Assembly: GCF_964355755.1 (NCBI RefSeq)
Contig: NC_092671.1
Span: 1,902,501-1,966,500 of the forward strand
Reading direction: 5' to 3'
DNA length: 64,000 bases
Origin: Antedon mediterranea
Lineage: Eukaryota > Echinodermata > Crinoidea > Comatulida > Antedonidae
Each line of letters begins with the position of its first letter. The first letter of the stretch is position 1. A model generated the notes under the pieces. The model was not told where the DNA came from, made no database searches, and saw only the letters and a program-made list of their open reading frames with translations. A program made the translations under genes and the position numbers. Below, piece by piece: positions 54,401 through 63,330 of the stretch.

Positions 54401-56736
54401 TTAAGACAGTGGAACCGTAGTTAGCCATAACATTGCCAAGTGTTTTGAGGCTCACTCGCTCCATGGTTCTGGTGGTAGAACGAGTCTTCTCGGATAAGGA
54501 CCAGTGTAGACACTTTTAAAGAACCTAGTACAAGTAAAAAGTCCATTCTGGACCATTCTACCCTTCGTTGTGCCAGCTTGATTGGAGTAGTTGAGCTGTA
54601 GCTTAGTGGTTAGCATGCTTGCCTTCCAATTCCAAGGTTCAATCCTGACATAGTGCCAGGGTTGTATCTCACATACCCTAAGCCTCAAATGAGACTTGGC
54701 TTATAAGCATGAACAAATTAAAAATAGTTTATCCATCCTTTAATTGGCGAGTTAGTTGTCTGGCTGCTTCAAAGTCTGAAATTATTCAAAATAAATAATA
54801 ATTATAAATAATGTTACAAATTCAGAAATAAAGCTAGGTGTTGCATACATGTACATCGTATTAGATATTAATTTCCGTTTTTAATTTTCTTTGGACTTTA
54901 ATCTTATGTGGAGGCGTAGATTACATTCATTTCCAGTTATAGCAGTTCTCTTGTGTCGCCTATTAACAATTTCGCACATTACAGAGAGACAGTTTGAACA
55001 CTCTGTAAATATAGACCTATCCTCTGCAACAATAATCTTTCAAGCATTACGTATGTTAAGAATGTTGTATCAAATGTTATTTTTCTCTTATGTTGTGAAG
55101 AAGGCAAATGGTTCTTCTCCAGGACAACACTTTTATTTTATAATATCAGGTGAAAACTGACCGCCTGTCTCCCTAACAGTCTGCTCCCTAAAGCCTGTTT
55201 TCCTGTCGACGTTATTCGACGCTATCGTTAACAATAATCGGCGATTACCTGCTGACGTTATCATTTCAACTTGATCGTTTGGAAACGATCGTCGTTGAAC
55301 TGTTAACAATCAACGATGATAGCGTCGAATAACGTCGACAGGAAACAGGCTTTAGACTGCCACCAAGGCTTTCACCTTTGACCTTTCTGGGATGCTACTG
55401 TACACCCCATCCCCTCAGATGTTGAATAGTGAATTGTGAGCAACTCCTAATTTATCCCGCAACTGAACCTGCACAGCAAAATATTAATTCTGTTCAATTT
55501 TTTACCTGGTAAACATTCATCTGGTAGGACCATCTTTTTTTAGGGGTGGTTGTTCGAAAAAGATATAACATTTTCTTGATGATTTTTAAGTTTCTATAAT
55601 TTAATATTTTTATAATTAATAATAAACATAAACATTTATTTTTAAAATGTTACTATAGTATATAATAATCAAATATTTTTTTACTGTGTATGCAAATTAA
55701 AAATATGTAAATTAATTAACCTATATAATGTTGAATTTGAAAGCACGTTTCAGTATGTGAATTAATTAGCTGTGCTTGACAGCACGGCCGTAGAGGATTG
55801 AAAGAACGTTTCAACTATTATAAGATAATTCTCTTAACAATCTTCTTTTTTATGTACTAAATCAACAATATCAAATAAGTTATAGTATTATTTAAACACA
55901 GAACTCAATTATTTATAGGTGATTAATTTAAAATTGTTGGAATTTGTATCTGTATGACATTGGTAATATAAATGATAAAGATTAATATTGAAGAATTTTT
56001 CTGTGAGAATTTATTACAGCCGATTATCAGTACTGTTGTAAATGTACCCAGTATCATAAGCAATGCGTTTCACATGTGCTCCCTGTATCATACAGTAGAT
56101 CTGAAACTAACCATTACGCTCTGTCTACATAACTAGTTTAACAACAACAATGTGATGTGCTCAAATACGGTAGTGATATGACCAAATATGGTAGTGATAT
56201 AACATCATCATGTCCATATAATTTGGGCACATCACATTTTTTTGTCACATAAAGTTTGATAGTGTAGACAGAGCTTTAACCTTCCATGATACAGTATACT
56301 GTACTGAGAATCACATGTATATTAACGGTTATCATCTTCTGTTAATGACGTACTCAATTTTATGAACGAATAATATTGTATTTTGTGTTTTATAATATAT
56401 AGTTATTTTTCTATACTGTTTGTAATTGTGCCTCTTTTACTTTTAATTATATATGTATATTGATTGTAAACAAACGTTATCAGCCAATGGCTGCTGTTTT
56501 GTACGTGTTTTTAAACCGAAATAAATAAATTTTAAAAAAAATTTGTATTAGTAGTACATCATGTATATTTATTAACAGAATTGATATTGCTGTTTTTTTT
56601 TTAGGCGGCTTATGAAAGAGGACAGAGACTAAAAGAAGTAGAAGAGACAAGTGATGCAATGCGAGAATCTGCGTTTAGTTTTGCTGAATCAGCTAAACAG
56701 TTAAAAGAAAAGAAACGAAAAAGCGCCAAGTATTAA
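33455..56736 (+). CDS. Acylated-type R-SNARE-like coiled-coil protein, unrecognised
   Basis: Five coding exons: 33455-34205, 41545-41610, 50940-51164, 53336-53436 and 56605-56736. All have GT-AG borders and keep phase (1,1,1,0), giving 424 aa. The start MGIMCCCYVKK combines Gly2 with a Cys triplet, the pattern of N-myristoylated and palmitoylated proteins. Residues 12-200 are Ser/Pro/Glu-rich and probably disordered. Residues 203-245 are strongly basic (KKTKKSKSMVRKV). 273-347 carry repeated SP motifs (PTSPMSP, PPSPRSPRS). From 348 a coiled coil begins; the last 43 residues contain YERGQRLKEVEETSDAMRES, which aligns with the second half of an R-SNARE motif of the VAMP and tomosyn type, with R386 at the zero layer. 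There is no C-terminal membrane segment and no CAAX box. It could be a soluble or lipid-anchored SNARE regulator, by analogy with tomosyn and amisyn. Function is inferred only; no named orthologue is recalled. Confidence 0.8.
34985..35236. repeat. TTGACTGACCATGGGTGAC minisatellite
   Basis: Irregular units of 14-19 bp built from TTGACTGACC and ATGGGTGAC or AAGA, in intron 1 of the SNARE-like coding region. Minus-strand ORFs here (HGQSSHPWSVK type) are by-products of the repeat. Confidence 0.8.
36045..36066. repeat. GT microsatellite
   Basis: Short run of GTGTGTGTGT interrupted by ATGT. Confidence 0.6.
39106..39235. mobile_element. AGCTCTGTCTACACT MITE, copy 6, intact with TAA duplication
   Basis: Best-preserved copy. 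AGCTCTGTCTACACTATCAA at 39106 and TTGATAGTGTAGACAGAGCT ending 39235, flanked by TAA at 39103-39105 and 39236-39238. A 3-bp TAA duplication fits PIF/Harbinger-type MITEs. No coding capacity. Confidence 0.9.
41701..41736. repeat. Left remnant of the 20-bp minisatellite
   Basis: GGTGTTCATCAACACTCAAC matches the unit of the array at 46530-47232. It directly precedes the inserted CAGGG element, so the array was split by the insertion. Confidence 0.7.
42502..43805. mobile_element. 1.3-kb element with perfect 34-bp inverted ends, nested in the 4.8-kb element
   Basis: The arms at 42502-42535 and 43772-43805 (starting CATGGATTAAAGAATAGAAG, ending ATCGACG) are perfect complements. CTACAAC flanks both sides (42495-42501, 43806-43812), a 7-bp duplication. 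Termini starting CATG with an arm of this length recall P-type elements, but that class is a guess. No ORF above about 60 codons is seen inside. Confidence 0.8.
43974..43987. repeat. CT microsatellite
   Basis: CTCTCTCTCTCTCT inside the 4.8-kb element. Confidence 0.7.
46530..47232 (+). repeat. 20-bp minisatellite ACACTACTACGTGTTCATCA, about 33 units
   Basis: Units at 46530-46800 are irregular (17-26 bp, ATGTGTTCATTA variants). From about 46840 the period is exactly 20 bp. Units from 46960 to 47220 are identical (ACGTG form) and the last reverts to ATGTG. Because 20 is not divisible by 3 and the unit has no stops, three forward frames stay open with 20-residue repeats; these are by-products. 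Confidence 0.95.
47278..47470 (+). mobile_element. tRNA-derived SINE, family A, copy 1
   Basis: A-box-like CTGTAGCTTAAACCA, B-box GGTTCAATCCTGACC at about 47316, and a body with CCCTAAGCCTCAAATGGAAC and TTTATCCATCCTGTAATTGG. The body is shared with 54590-54790. Confidence 0.75.
49096..49182 (+). repeat. tRNA-like SINE head or tRNA pseudogene
   Basis: A-box-like GGTGGTCTAATGGTAAG and B-box-like CTAGTTCGAATAT, about 55 bases apart. The intervening bases do not fold into a good anticodon arm, so it is not called as a functional tRNA. Confidence 0.4.
50208..50410 (+). mobile_element. tRNA-derived SINE, family B, copy 1
   Basis: GAGCGGGTGGAACTG with B-box GGTTCGAGCCTCACTCGCTC, then CTTATCGGATAAGGAC and a tail with TTTAAAGAACATAGT. 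54412-54540 and 4585-4748 share parts. Confidence 0.7.
51260..51376. mobile_element. AGCTCTGTCTACACT MITE, copy 7, SNARE-like gene intron
   Basis: GGCTCTGTCTACACTATCCA at the left and TTTGATAGTGTAGACAGAGC at the right, with the core TATGGACATGATGATGTCAT. It begins 95 bases after an exon. Confidence 0.9.
51985..52110. repeat. Probable retroelement 3' fragment
   Basis: GGGCCCCAGAGGGCCAATAA followed by A-rich words and CACCTAACTATTCCAGGCAC. The style resembles 6880-6960, but homology is not demonstrable by eye. Confidence 0.25.
52716..53174. mobile_element. MITE built from TTGCTTAAG/CTTAAGACG repeats, 0.46 kb
   Basis: Ends GGCCGGATTTATCAA and TTGATAAATGCCAACC are imperfect complements. The interior is mirrored: TTGCTTAGC, CGTCTTAA and TTTGCTTAAG on the left against TTAAGCAAA and CTAAGACG on the right. 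It lies in the intron before the exon at 53336. Confidence 0.65.
54412..54560 (+). mobile_element. tRNA-derived SINE, family B, copy 2
   Basis: TGGAACCGTAGTTAGCCATA, GAGGCTCACTCGCTCCATGG and CTCGGATAAGGACCAGTGTA correspond to the copy at 50208. The next SINE follows directly. Confidence 0.65.
54585..54795 (+). mobile_element. tRNA-derived SINE, family A, copy 2 (best preserved)
   Basis: A-box GAGCTGTAGCTTAGTGGTTA, B-box GGTTCAATCCTGACA at about 54637, body CCCTAAGCCTCAAATGAGAC and TTATCCATCCTTTAATTGGC. The head is a recognisable tRNA 5' half. Confidence 0.8.
55189..55354. mobile_element. Palindromic MITE, TAAAGCCTGTTTTCCTGTCG termini
   Basis: The left AAGCCTGTTTTCCTGTCGAC and right GTCGACAGGAAACAGGCTT continue inward as GTTATTCGACGCTATCGTT and its complement. 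Nearly the whole 166-bp unit folds on itself. A shorter relative lies at 61085-61166. Confidence 0.85.
56117..56275. mobile_element. AGCTCTGTCTACACT MITE, copy 8 (longest)
   Basis: CGCTCTGTCTACATAACTAG left end, AATATGGTAGTGATAT core, CACATAAAGTTTGATAGTGT and AGACAGAGCT right end. Confidence 0.85.
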
Positions 56737-56874
56737 ACCTGGCAAGTGAACATTCAACTGGAGGATGGAGGAGGTGCCTTAAATGGATGGTTGGCATCCA
56801 GCATACCTTATTGGTAGATAGATATAATGGAGCCACTCATAAATATTGTAATGTACATGCCTTAATGGTAGATT

Positions 56875-57312
56875 TTGTAAAAGACATATTGGTAGTTTGT
56901 GAAGGTTATGCCCCATGAAGGTTCCACTTCAATGGTAGATGATGGGACACGCTCTTACTGGTGGATCCGATTTAGAAGTCCCACGTCATTGGTAGATGTT
57001 AAGACACACTCTTACTGGTGGATCCGATTGTGAAGGTCCCACCGCATTGGGTACTTTTAGGTCATGTTTCTGGCAGATCCAATTGTGAATGTTCCACCTC
57101 ATTGGTATAGTTAAGACACGCTCTTACTGGCGGATCCGATTGTGAAGGTCCCACCTCATTGATAGTTGTTAGGACATACTCTCTCTAGTGGATCCGATAA
57201 TGAAGGTCCCACCTTTTTGGAAGATGTTATGATACCTTTCTGGCGGATCCGGTTGAGAAGGTCCCACCTCATTGGTATAGTTGTTAGAACACGCTCTTAC
57301 TGGTGGATTAGT
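56875..57312 (+). repeat. Tandem repeat of about 60 bp in the SNARE-like 3' UTR
   Basis: GGTGGATCCGATTGTGAAGG and TCCCACCTCATTGGTAGATG recur about seven times with CACGCTCTTACTGG between them. Units vary by substitutions and small gaps. Confidence 0.85.
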
Positions 57313-57605
57313 AGTTGTTGCTGGTATGTGTAATTGTCATGCCTTGTAATGGTAACACTTGATAAATGTTATGTTTGTCTGACAGTTGTATGCCTTGTGT
57401 TTAATGCCTTCAGTGGTGAAGATTGATGTGGATTGTTATTGGTTTCACTCTGATCTTGGGAGACATGCCTTACTGGTTGGTGCCGAGTGCTAGGTGCTAC
57501 TTGTCAACATTGTTCCAGCATTATGTTATACCTGATTCACACTTACTGAGTTACACACGCAAATTTGTCACTGGGTAATAATAAATGTTTAAATACTGTG
57601 TATTG

Positions 57606-57699
57606 GAGCTGTCTACACTATTACACTTTATGAACAAGATGATGTCATATTATACCATATTTGGGCACATCATACTTATTTGATAGTGTAGACAGAGCT
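57606..57699. mobile_element. AGCTCTGTCTACACT MITE, copy 9
   Basis: GAGCTGTCTACACTATTACA left end and TTGATAGTGTAGACAGAGCT right end, short core. Confidence 0.8.
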
Positions 57700-57756
57700 T
57701 TACTCATTGGAAAAATATGCTTACACACAAGTGTACCAAGGCAACAATTTGTTACA

Positions 57757-57815
57757 CGATCACACTTTATGGACGGGATGATGTCATATTATAGTTTGGT
57801 AGTGTAGACAGAGCT
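57757..57815. mobile_element. AGCTCTGTCTACACT MITE, copy 10 (truncated)
   Basis: GATGATGTCATATTATAG core and TTTGGTAGTGTAGACAGAGC right end. The left end is lost. It shares flanks with copy 9, suggesting a local duplication. Confidence 0.65.
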
Positions 57816-58624
57816 TTACTCATTGGAAAGATATGCTTACATGTAAAAGCCTGTACAGATTACCTTCTCGTTTTAGGATTTTAAATTCATTAATCACAGA
57901 AAAATAGCTTTCACACGGGTGTACCGAGGCAACAATTTGTTACACGATTTCTGTACGTGTGAATCCGGTATAACTGTTATGGACAAGATAGGACACTCTT
58001 TGTGTGCATATAATATTTAAAAGGCCTTAAACACAGGAGGAGATATGTAGTGCCTAAAGTACTGTATAGTGTACTGCTTTTCTGTGTTCTTCCATGCACA
58101 TATTGTGTATCTAGATAGGCGTGTTTCTTAATTTTCATTGGATTGTGTAAGGACATATATTTTTACACCATATTGTATTGTAGATAGGCAAATTACCATG
58201 GTATATATGTATATTATTACAGCACAACAGTGGCAACATTTTCCTTAATTTCTCTTAATGTTTTTGTGTTTAAAAAAAAAAATATATAAAAAGAGGAGCA
58301 GTTATATCTGAAATAAACTTCCTGGAGATAAAACAGCACAAATTTAGAGGAAAATGTGATGGTTTGCAGCAGTTTGGTGCTTACCATTGCTTCTTGTACA
58401 CTCTCCCTAGATCAAATTGTCATTCAGCAGGTTTTCATTGGTGCAATATTTAGCAGTGCCTTTTGAAAATTTATTTAAAAGATGTTTTGTTTAAACTACT
58501 ATGTTGATTGATAGATTGCATCCAATCAAATTTCTTTATGTAATTATGTCCATATTTGGGTACTCAGTGGCCATATCAGTGACTATTTGGATAGTATACA
58601 TTACCTTAGTCTTTCACTAATTGG

Positions 58625-58712
58625 TTGATAGCTGTGATTGGTCCATAGCTGTGATTAGTTCATAGCTGTGATTGGTTGATAGTTGTGATTGGTTGATAGC
58701 TGTGATTGGTTG
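58625..58712 (+). repeat. 17-bp minisatellite TTGATAGCTGTGATTGG, five units
   Basis: Five near-identical units with single-base variants such as TCCATAGCTGTGATTAG. Confidence 0.85.
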
Positions 58713-60050
58713 GAAGTGGTGCTAGAAAAGTTATCCAGTGGCAATGTATATATTATTAGTTTATCTTGTTCTGTTTGTCACATTTTCTATAATGTCACCT
58801 GTTTATTTAAGTCTTATCTGTTATATTTTAATTCTAAATGCAATGTTGTCTATATATATATACCACCTTAAATAAGAAATGCAATTATTTAAAGTAATTG
58901 AATAATATTACTGTAAATTAGTTTTCAAATATTATATTTGTAAAATTCTGTTACAAAATGTCAAGAAACTGTCCTTAATATTGTAAAATCCTTTTTTTTT
59001 AATCATTGTGCAATTTTTATTTTTATTTCTTTTAAAATATTTAAATAAAACAATCTATTAATAACACTAACCCGAAACATTGTACTCTATATCCTTCTAA
59101 ACCACACTGATGATATTCGGTTGGACCCTTTAGCCATTCAGCAGAACAGTAAACACACATGAAAATTCGGTAGTTAGACCCATTACTTTGCGATGGCTGA
59201 ATGCCGCACGTGTTTATTTATTTATGGCTATGAATTCACTAACTAGGTGGTTGCTTTATTTATTTATTTTCTTTCACATCCAACAGTGATAAATCCGCCA
59301 CTTACAGAATAGTAATGCAAGCAGTGTTGGTAATATAATGTTGTGTATATTCGTGTGATATGAAAATACAAACAGGGTCTAAAGTACTGAGCTCAATTTA
59401 ATGCTTTACATAGTGCACTAACAGAGTTGAGGTAACCAAGTAGTTACAACTATAACACAGAAAGATTCTTGATAAGAACAACTCCAAATCCACTCAGCTG
59501 TAATTGAGTACATGGTTGATATATACTAGGGTGGATAAGGTGATCTAGAAAGGTACTGGCTACTACATAATGCTAAGGCTTAGTAAAAGTAACTCCTTAA
59601 CAGCAAAATAAACATAGGACTACTCGCCTTTAGTGCAGAATATGTGACTTCAGTGTTTGTATAAATGTATATATATATTGTAATCTGAAGATAATAATTA
59701 ACTGTATTCAATATTATTATACAAAAGAAAATCAAACTTGCATTTTAAGCGAGTGTGACATTTTAAGCCAATTGATTTCTAAGTTGGTCCACTTAAGTTA
59801 CCTTAAAGAGTACCTCCGAGTTTAACATTTTTGATGTTTATTTTGAATTTTAAACCTTTGCAACACATATCTCACTTATTTTTTAGTCAGTGGTGAAGCA
59901 GAACAAGCATTGTGTTGCAAGATAAGTGCTATATCATCAATGTTGTACACTGAAATGGTTTTTATTTTAAAATAAACAATAGAAATGTTAAACCTGGACC
60001 TACCCTTTAAGAGAGACAGATTTGTCATAAGGGAATTTATATTTACAGTA

Positions 60051-60134
60051 ACTTTAATTCGCACTTTCAAATATGTACTAATTACTTATCTCCTAACAAA
60101 TAATTAGTACATATTTGAAAGTGCGAATTAAAGT
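60051..60134. repeat. Perfect hairpin: 34-bp arms, 16-base loop
   Basis: 60051-60084 (starting ACTTTAATTCGCACTTTCAA) and 60101-60134 are exact complements with no mismatch. No target duplication could be identified with confidence. Confidence 0.95.
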
Positions 60135-60371
60135 TTTAACAGTGGGTAATGTATTCGCAGTATCTTTACTTTAAAGGACCAGTTTCTGTTAAAGGTGTAT
60201 TGTTTGAATGTTAATATAGCAATGTTAATTTATATATTTAGAATATATACAAATATAGTATATATTTTGTATTTGAAGTTGTAGATACATATTTTTTGTC
60301 AAAGTGTATGTGTAAATTGATCGTATATTAATTTGAGATGCATTTTGTATCTGTGTAATAGAATTACAATA

Positions 60372-60690
60372 TACCCTCTATTTGGGCTTTCTCAATTTGA
60401 GTCATACATCTCCGTTTGAGTTCTACTCCATTTGAGTGGTCTTTCCCCATTCGAGTCATACATCTCCGTTTGAGTTCTTCTCCATTTGAGTGGTCTTTCT
60501 CCATTTGAGTCATACATCTCCGTTTGAGTTCTACTCCATTTGAGTGTTCTTTCCCCATTCGAGTCATACATCTCCGTTTGAGTTCTTCTCCATTTGAGTG
60601 GTCTTTCTCCATTTGAGTCATACATCTCTGTTTGAGTTCTACTCCATTTGAGTGGTCTTTTTCCATTTGAGTCATACATCTCCATTCGAG
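60372..60690. repeat. 54-bp tandem repeat with a 108-bp alternating order
   Basis: Six units of 54 bp containing CATACATCTCCGTTTGAGTT and CCATTTGAGTGGTCTTT. Alternate units carry GTTCTACTCC or GTTCTTCTCC, giving a 108-bp higher-order unit. The minus strand is open in two frames for about 103 codons because 54 is divisible by 3. No start context or splice evidence supports a gene. Confidence 0.9.
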
Positions 60691-61084
60691 GGGTCAATGT
60701 CATCAACTAACTATGTGGCCTTGTCGTCCAATTACGTGGTTCCCTCAATTTATTGAGTGGTTTCCCTTTAATGGTTTCTCGCCATTCTTTCCTCAAACGT
60801 GATGCTGAAATGTTTTGTGTTGTGAAATAATCTTATTCCCACTTAGACGGTTCCAACTTGGGCGAAACGTAGGCGGGACGCAACTCAGTTGACCGCAAGT
60901 TATTTGTCAAATTACGTGGTTTGGCTGCGTTGCGTCAAAGTGGGAAACAAGTTTGATTAGTCCCACGTATAAGAAGCTAGCTTGTTGTATGTTAATTTTG
61001 TCCTCTCTCTATTATTATTATTAGATCGTCTTGTCGGCTTCTCAAACAGCAACTAACAAACACAAGTTTGTACTGTAATTGTAC

Positions 61085-61166
61085 AAGCTGTTTTCCTGTC
61101 GATGTAACGTTATGATTTGAAATTGGCAATTTGCCGTAACATTACATCGACAGGAAAACAGACTTT
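61085..61166. mobile_element. Palindromic MITE, shorter relative of 55189-55354
   Basis: CTGTTTTCCTGTCGATGTAA and its complement TTACATCGACAGGAAAACAG enclose a short core. The CTGTTTTCCTGTCGA terminus is shared with the larger element. Confidence 0.8.
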
Positions 61167-61369
61167 AACGGTGTATAACCCAAGAGTATGTAAATCATAG
61201 TATATAATGTATTTATTATAAAAATTTATGTTTATTATTTTTAATGAAATATAAAATTGATATAACGAAATTGTTCAATAAAAACACAATATAAAAATAT
61301 AGGTCAGCTAAAACACTGTATTTGAGAAAAGAAATCCATTGTTCATGTTTTTTATTTGGTTTTTCAGGA

Positions 61370-61915
61370 ATTTAAATTACAGTACAGAAATCACCCAGAA
61401 TGTGACCTTTTTTAAATGCACACATGTGTATGTATATTGCCATAGAATAACCATATGGTGCCATAGGACCACTTCGTGTCAAAAAATACAAATGTCAAAA
61501 TTTGGTCATTTTTCGAGAAAATCCCTGTGCTATAGGGATTTTTTACAAAATCACCCAAAATATGACCTTTTTTAAATTCACTTAATATACACTAATATTG
61601 CTATATGTGCATGTATATTGCCATAGAATAACCAGATGGTGCCATAGGACCACTTTGTTTAAAAAATAAAAATGTCAACATTTTGTCATTTTTCCAGAAA
61701 ATCTATGTGCTATAGTATAGGGATTTTTTTACAAAAATCACCCAAAATATGATCTTTTTAAAATTCACTTAATATGCACTAATATTGCTATATGTGCATG
61801 TATATTGCCATAGAATAACCATATGTTGCCATAGGACCACTTTGTTTAAAAAATAAAAATGTCAAATGTTGTCATTTTTTCGAGAAAATCTATGTGCTAT
61901 AGTACAGGGATTTTA
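61370..61915 (+). repeat. Satellite A, about 185-bp units, three copies
   Basis: Words repeated in order: TATGACCTTTTTTAAATTCA, CATGTATATTGCCATAGAAT, GCCATAGGACCACTTTGTTT, TTTTTCGAGAAAATC and GTGCTATAG..GGGATTTTTT. A partial copy recurs at 63200-63330, after satellite B. Confidence 0.85.
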
Positions 61916-62244
61916 TTTCTGGAATATTTAGAATTAAATACCCTGGAGAGATTATGTAAACACCGTAATGATATTATTATTGAATATTCTCCCTCTTAAA
62001 TTAATACTTAAAACTAAATAAAAATACAAGAAACAATGAAATGAAACAATATTTTAAACTTATTTTTAGTTACAAATCTATGTACACACTAAATATATAC
62101 AGAAATGTGGGAAATGTGATTGCTAGCAATGTATATACGGTAGTGTCTGTAGGCCTACAAAAACAATTTAAAAAATGCATTAATTATAATATATCATGTC
62201 TTAAAAGGTGTCTTTATTCTGTATAACATATATTTATATTTTTG

Positions 62245-63200
62245 TGTCAAAAGTGGTTACTGCAGAATCCATTATTCGACTCTGCGCATGTTTATTATAC
62301 TATAGTAACCATTTATGTCAAAAAATAAAAGGGTCGAAAATCGGCCATTTTTCGAACATTTCCATGTACAGGGATTTTTTCAAAAAAATTTCCAATTTTC
62401 CACTTGTTTATTTTTCGATAAAACTGGTTACTATGGCACAATTGACATGCGCAGAACCCATTATTAGCATCTGCGCATATTTATTATACTATACTGTAGT
62501 AACCATTTATGTCAAAAGTGGTTAATATAGCACAATTGACATGCGCAGAACCCATTATTCGACTCTGCGCATGTTTATTATACTATAGTAACCATTTATG
62601 TAAAAAAATAAAAGGGTCGAAAATCGGCCATTTTTTCAAAAATTTTTCATGTACTTGTACAGGGATTTTTTCAAAAAAAATGGCAAATTTTCGACCTTTT
62701 TATTTTTCGATAAAACTGGTTACTATAGCACAATTGACATGCGCAGAACCCATTATTCGCATCTGCGCATGTTTATTATGCTATAGTAACCATTTATGTC
62801 AGAAGTGGTTACTATAGCACAATAGACATGCGCAGAACCCATTATTCGACTCTGCACATGTTTATTATACTATAGTAACCATTTATGTCAAAAAATAAAA
62901 GGGTCGAAAATCGGTCATTTTTCGAAAATTTCCAGGTACTATAGTACAGGGATTTTTTGGCAAAAAAATGGCCAAATTCGACCTTTTTATTTTTCGATAA
63001 AATTGGTTACTATAGCACAATTTAAATGCGCAGAACCCATTATTCGCATCTGCGCATGTTTATTATACTATAGTAACCATTTATGTCAAAAGTGGTTACT
63101 ATAGCACAATTGACATGCGCAGAACCCATTATTCGACTCTGCGCATGTTTATTATACTATAGTAACCATTTATGTAAAAAAAATAAAAGGGTCGAAAAAA
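62245..63200 (+). repeat. Satellite B, about 285-bp units made of two palindromes, four copies
   Basis: Each unit has GGTTACTATAGCACAATTGA, CATGCGCAGAACCCATTATT, CTCTGCGCATGTTTATTATA and CTATAGTAACCATTTATGTC, which fold together as one palindrome. AAAAGGGTCGAAAATCGGCC and TTTTCGACCTTTTTATTTTT form a second. Units start at about 62250, 62517, 62805 and 63092; the fourth is shortened and joins satellite A sequence. Confidence 0.85.
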
Positions 63201-63330
63201 ATGCCATAGGACCACTTTGTTTAAAAAATAAAAATAACAAAATGTTGTCATTTTCCAGAAAATTCCTGTGCTATAGTACATGGATTTTTTTTTACAAAAT
63301 CCCCTAAAATATGACCTTTTTTAAATTCAC

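Larger units (their letters stand above)
56737..59050 (+). other. 3' UTR and downstream region of the SNARE-like gene
   Basis: Begins at the stop codon. It contains a tandem repeat (56875-57310), two MITE relics, a second local repeat (ACAATTTGTTACACGAT at about 57745 and 57928) and a 17-bp repeat at 58625-58712. An AATAAA at about 59044 is a plausible but unproven poly(A) signal. Confidence 0.4.

Noticed and set aside
60364-60706. Two minus-strand ORFs with an 18-residue repeat
   Set aside because: The 54-bp unit is divisible by 3, so open frames are expected; there is no gene context. Kept only as a repeat.
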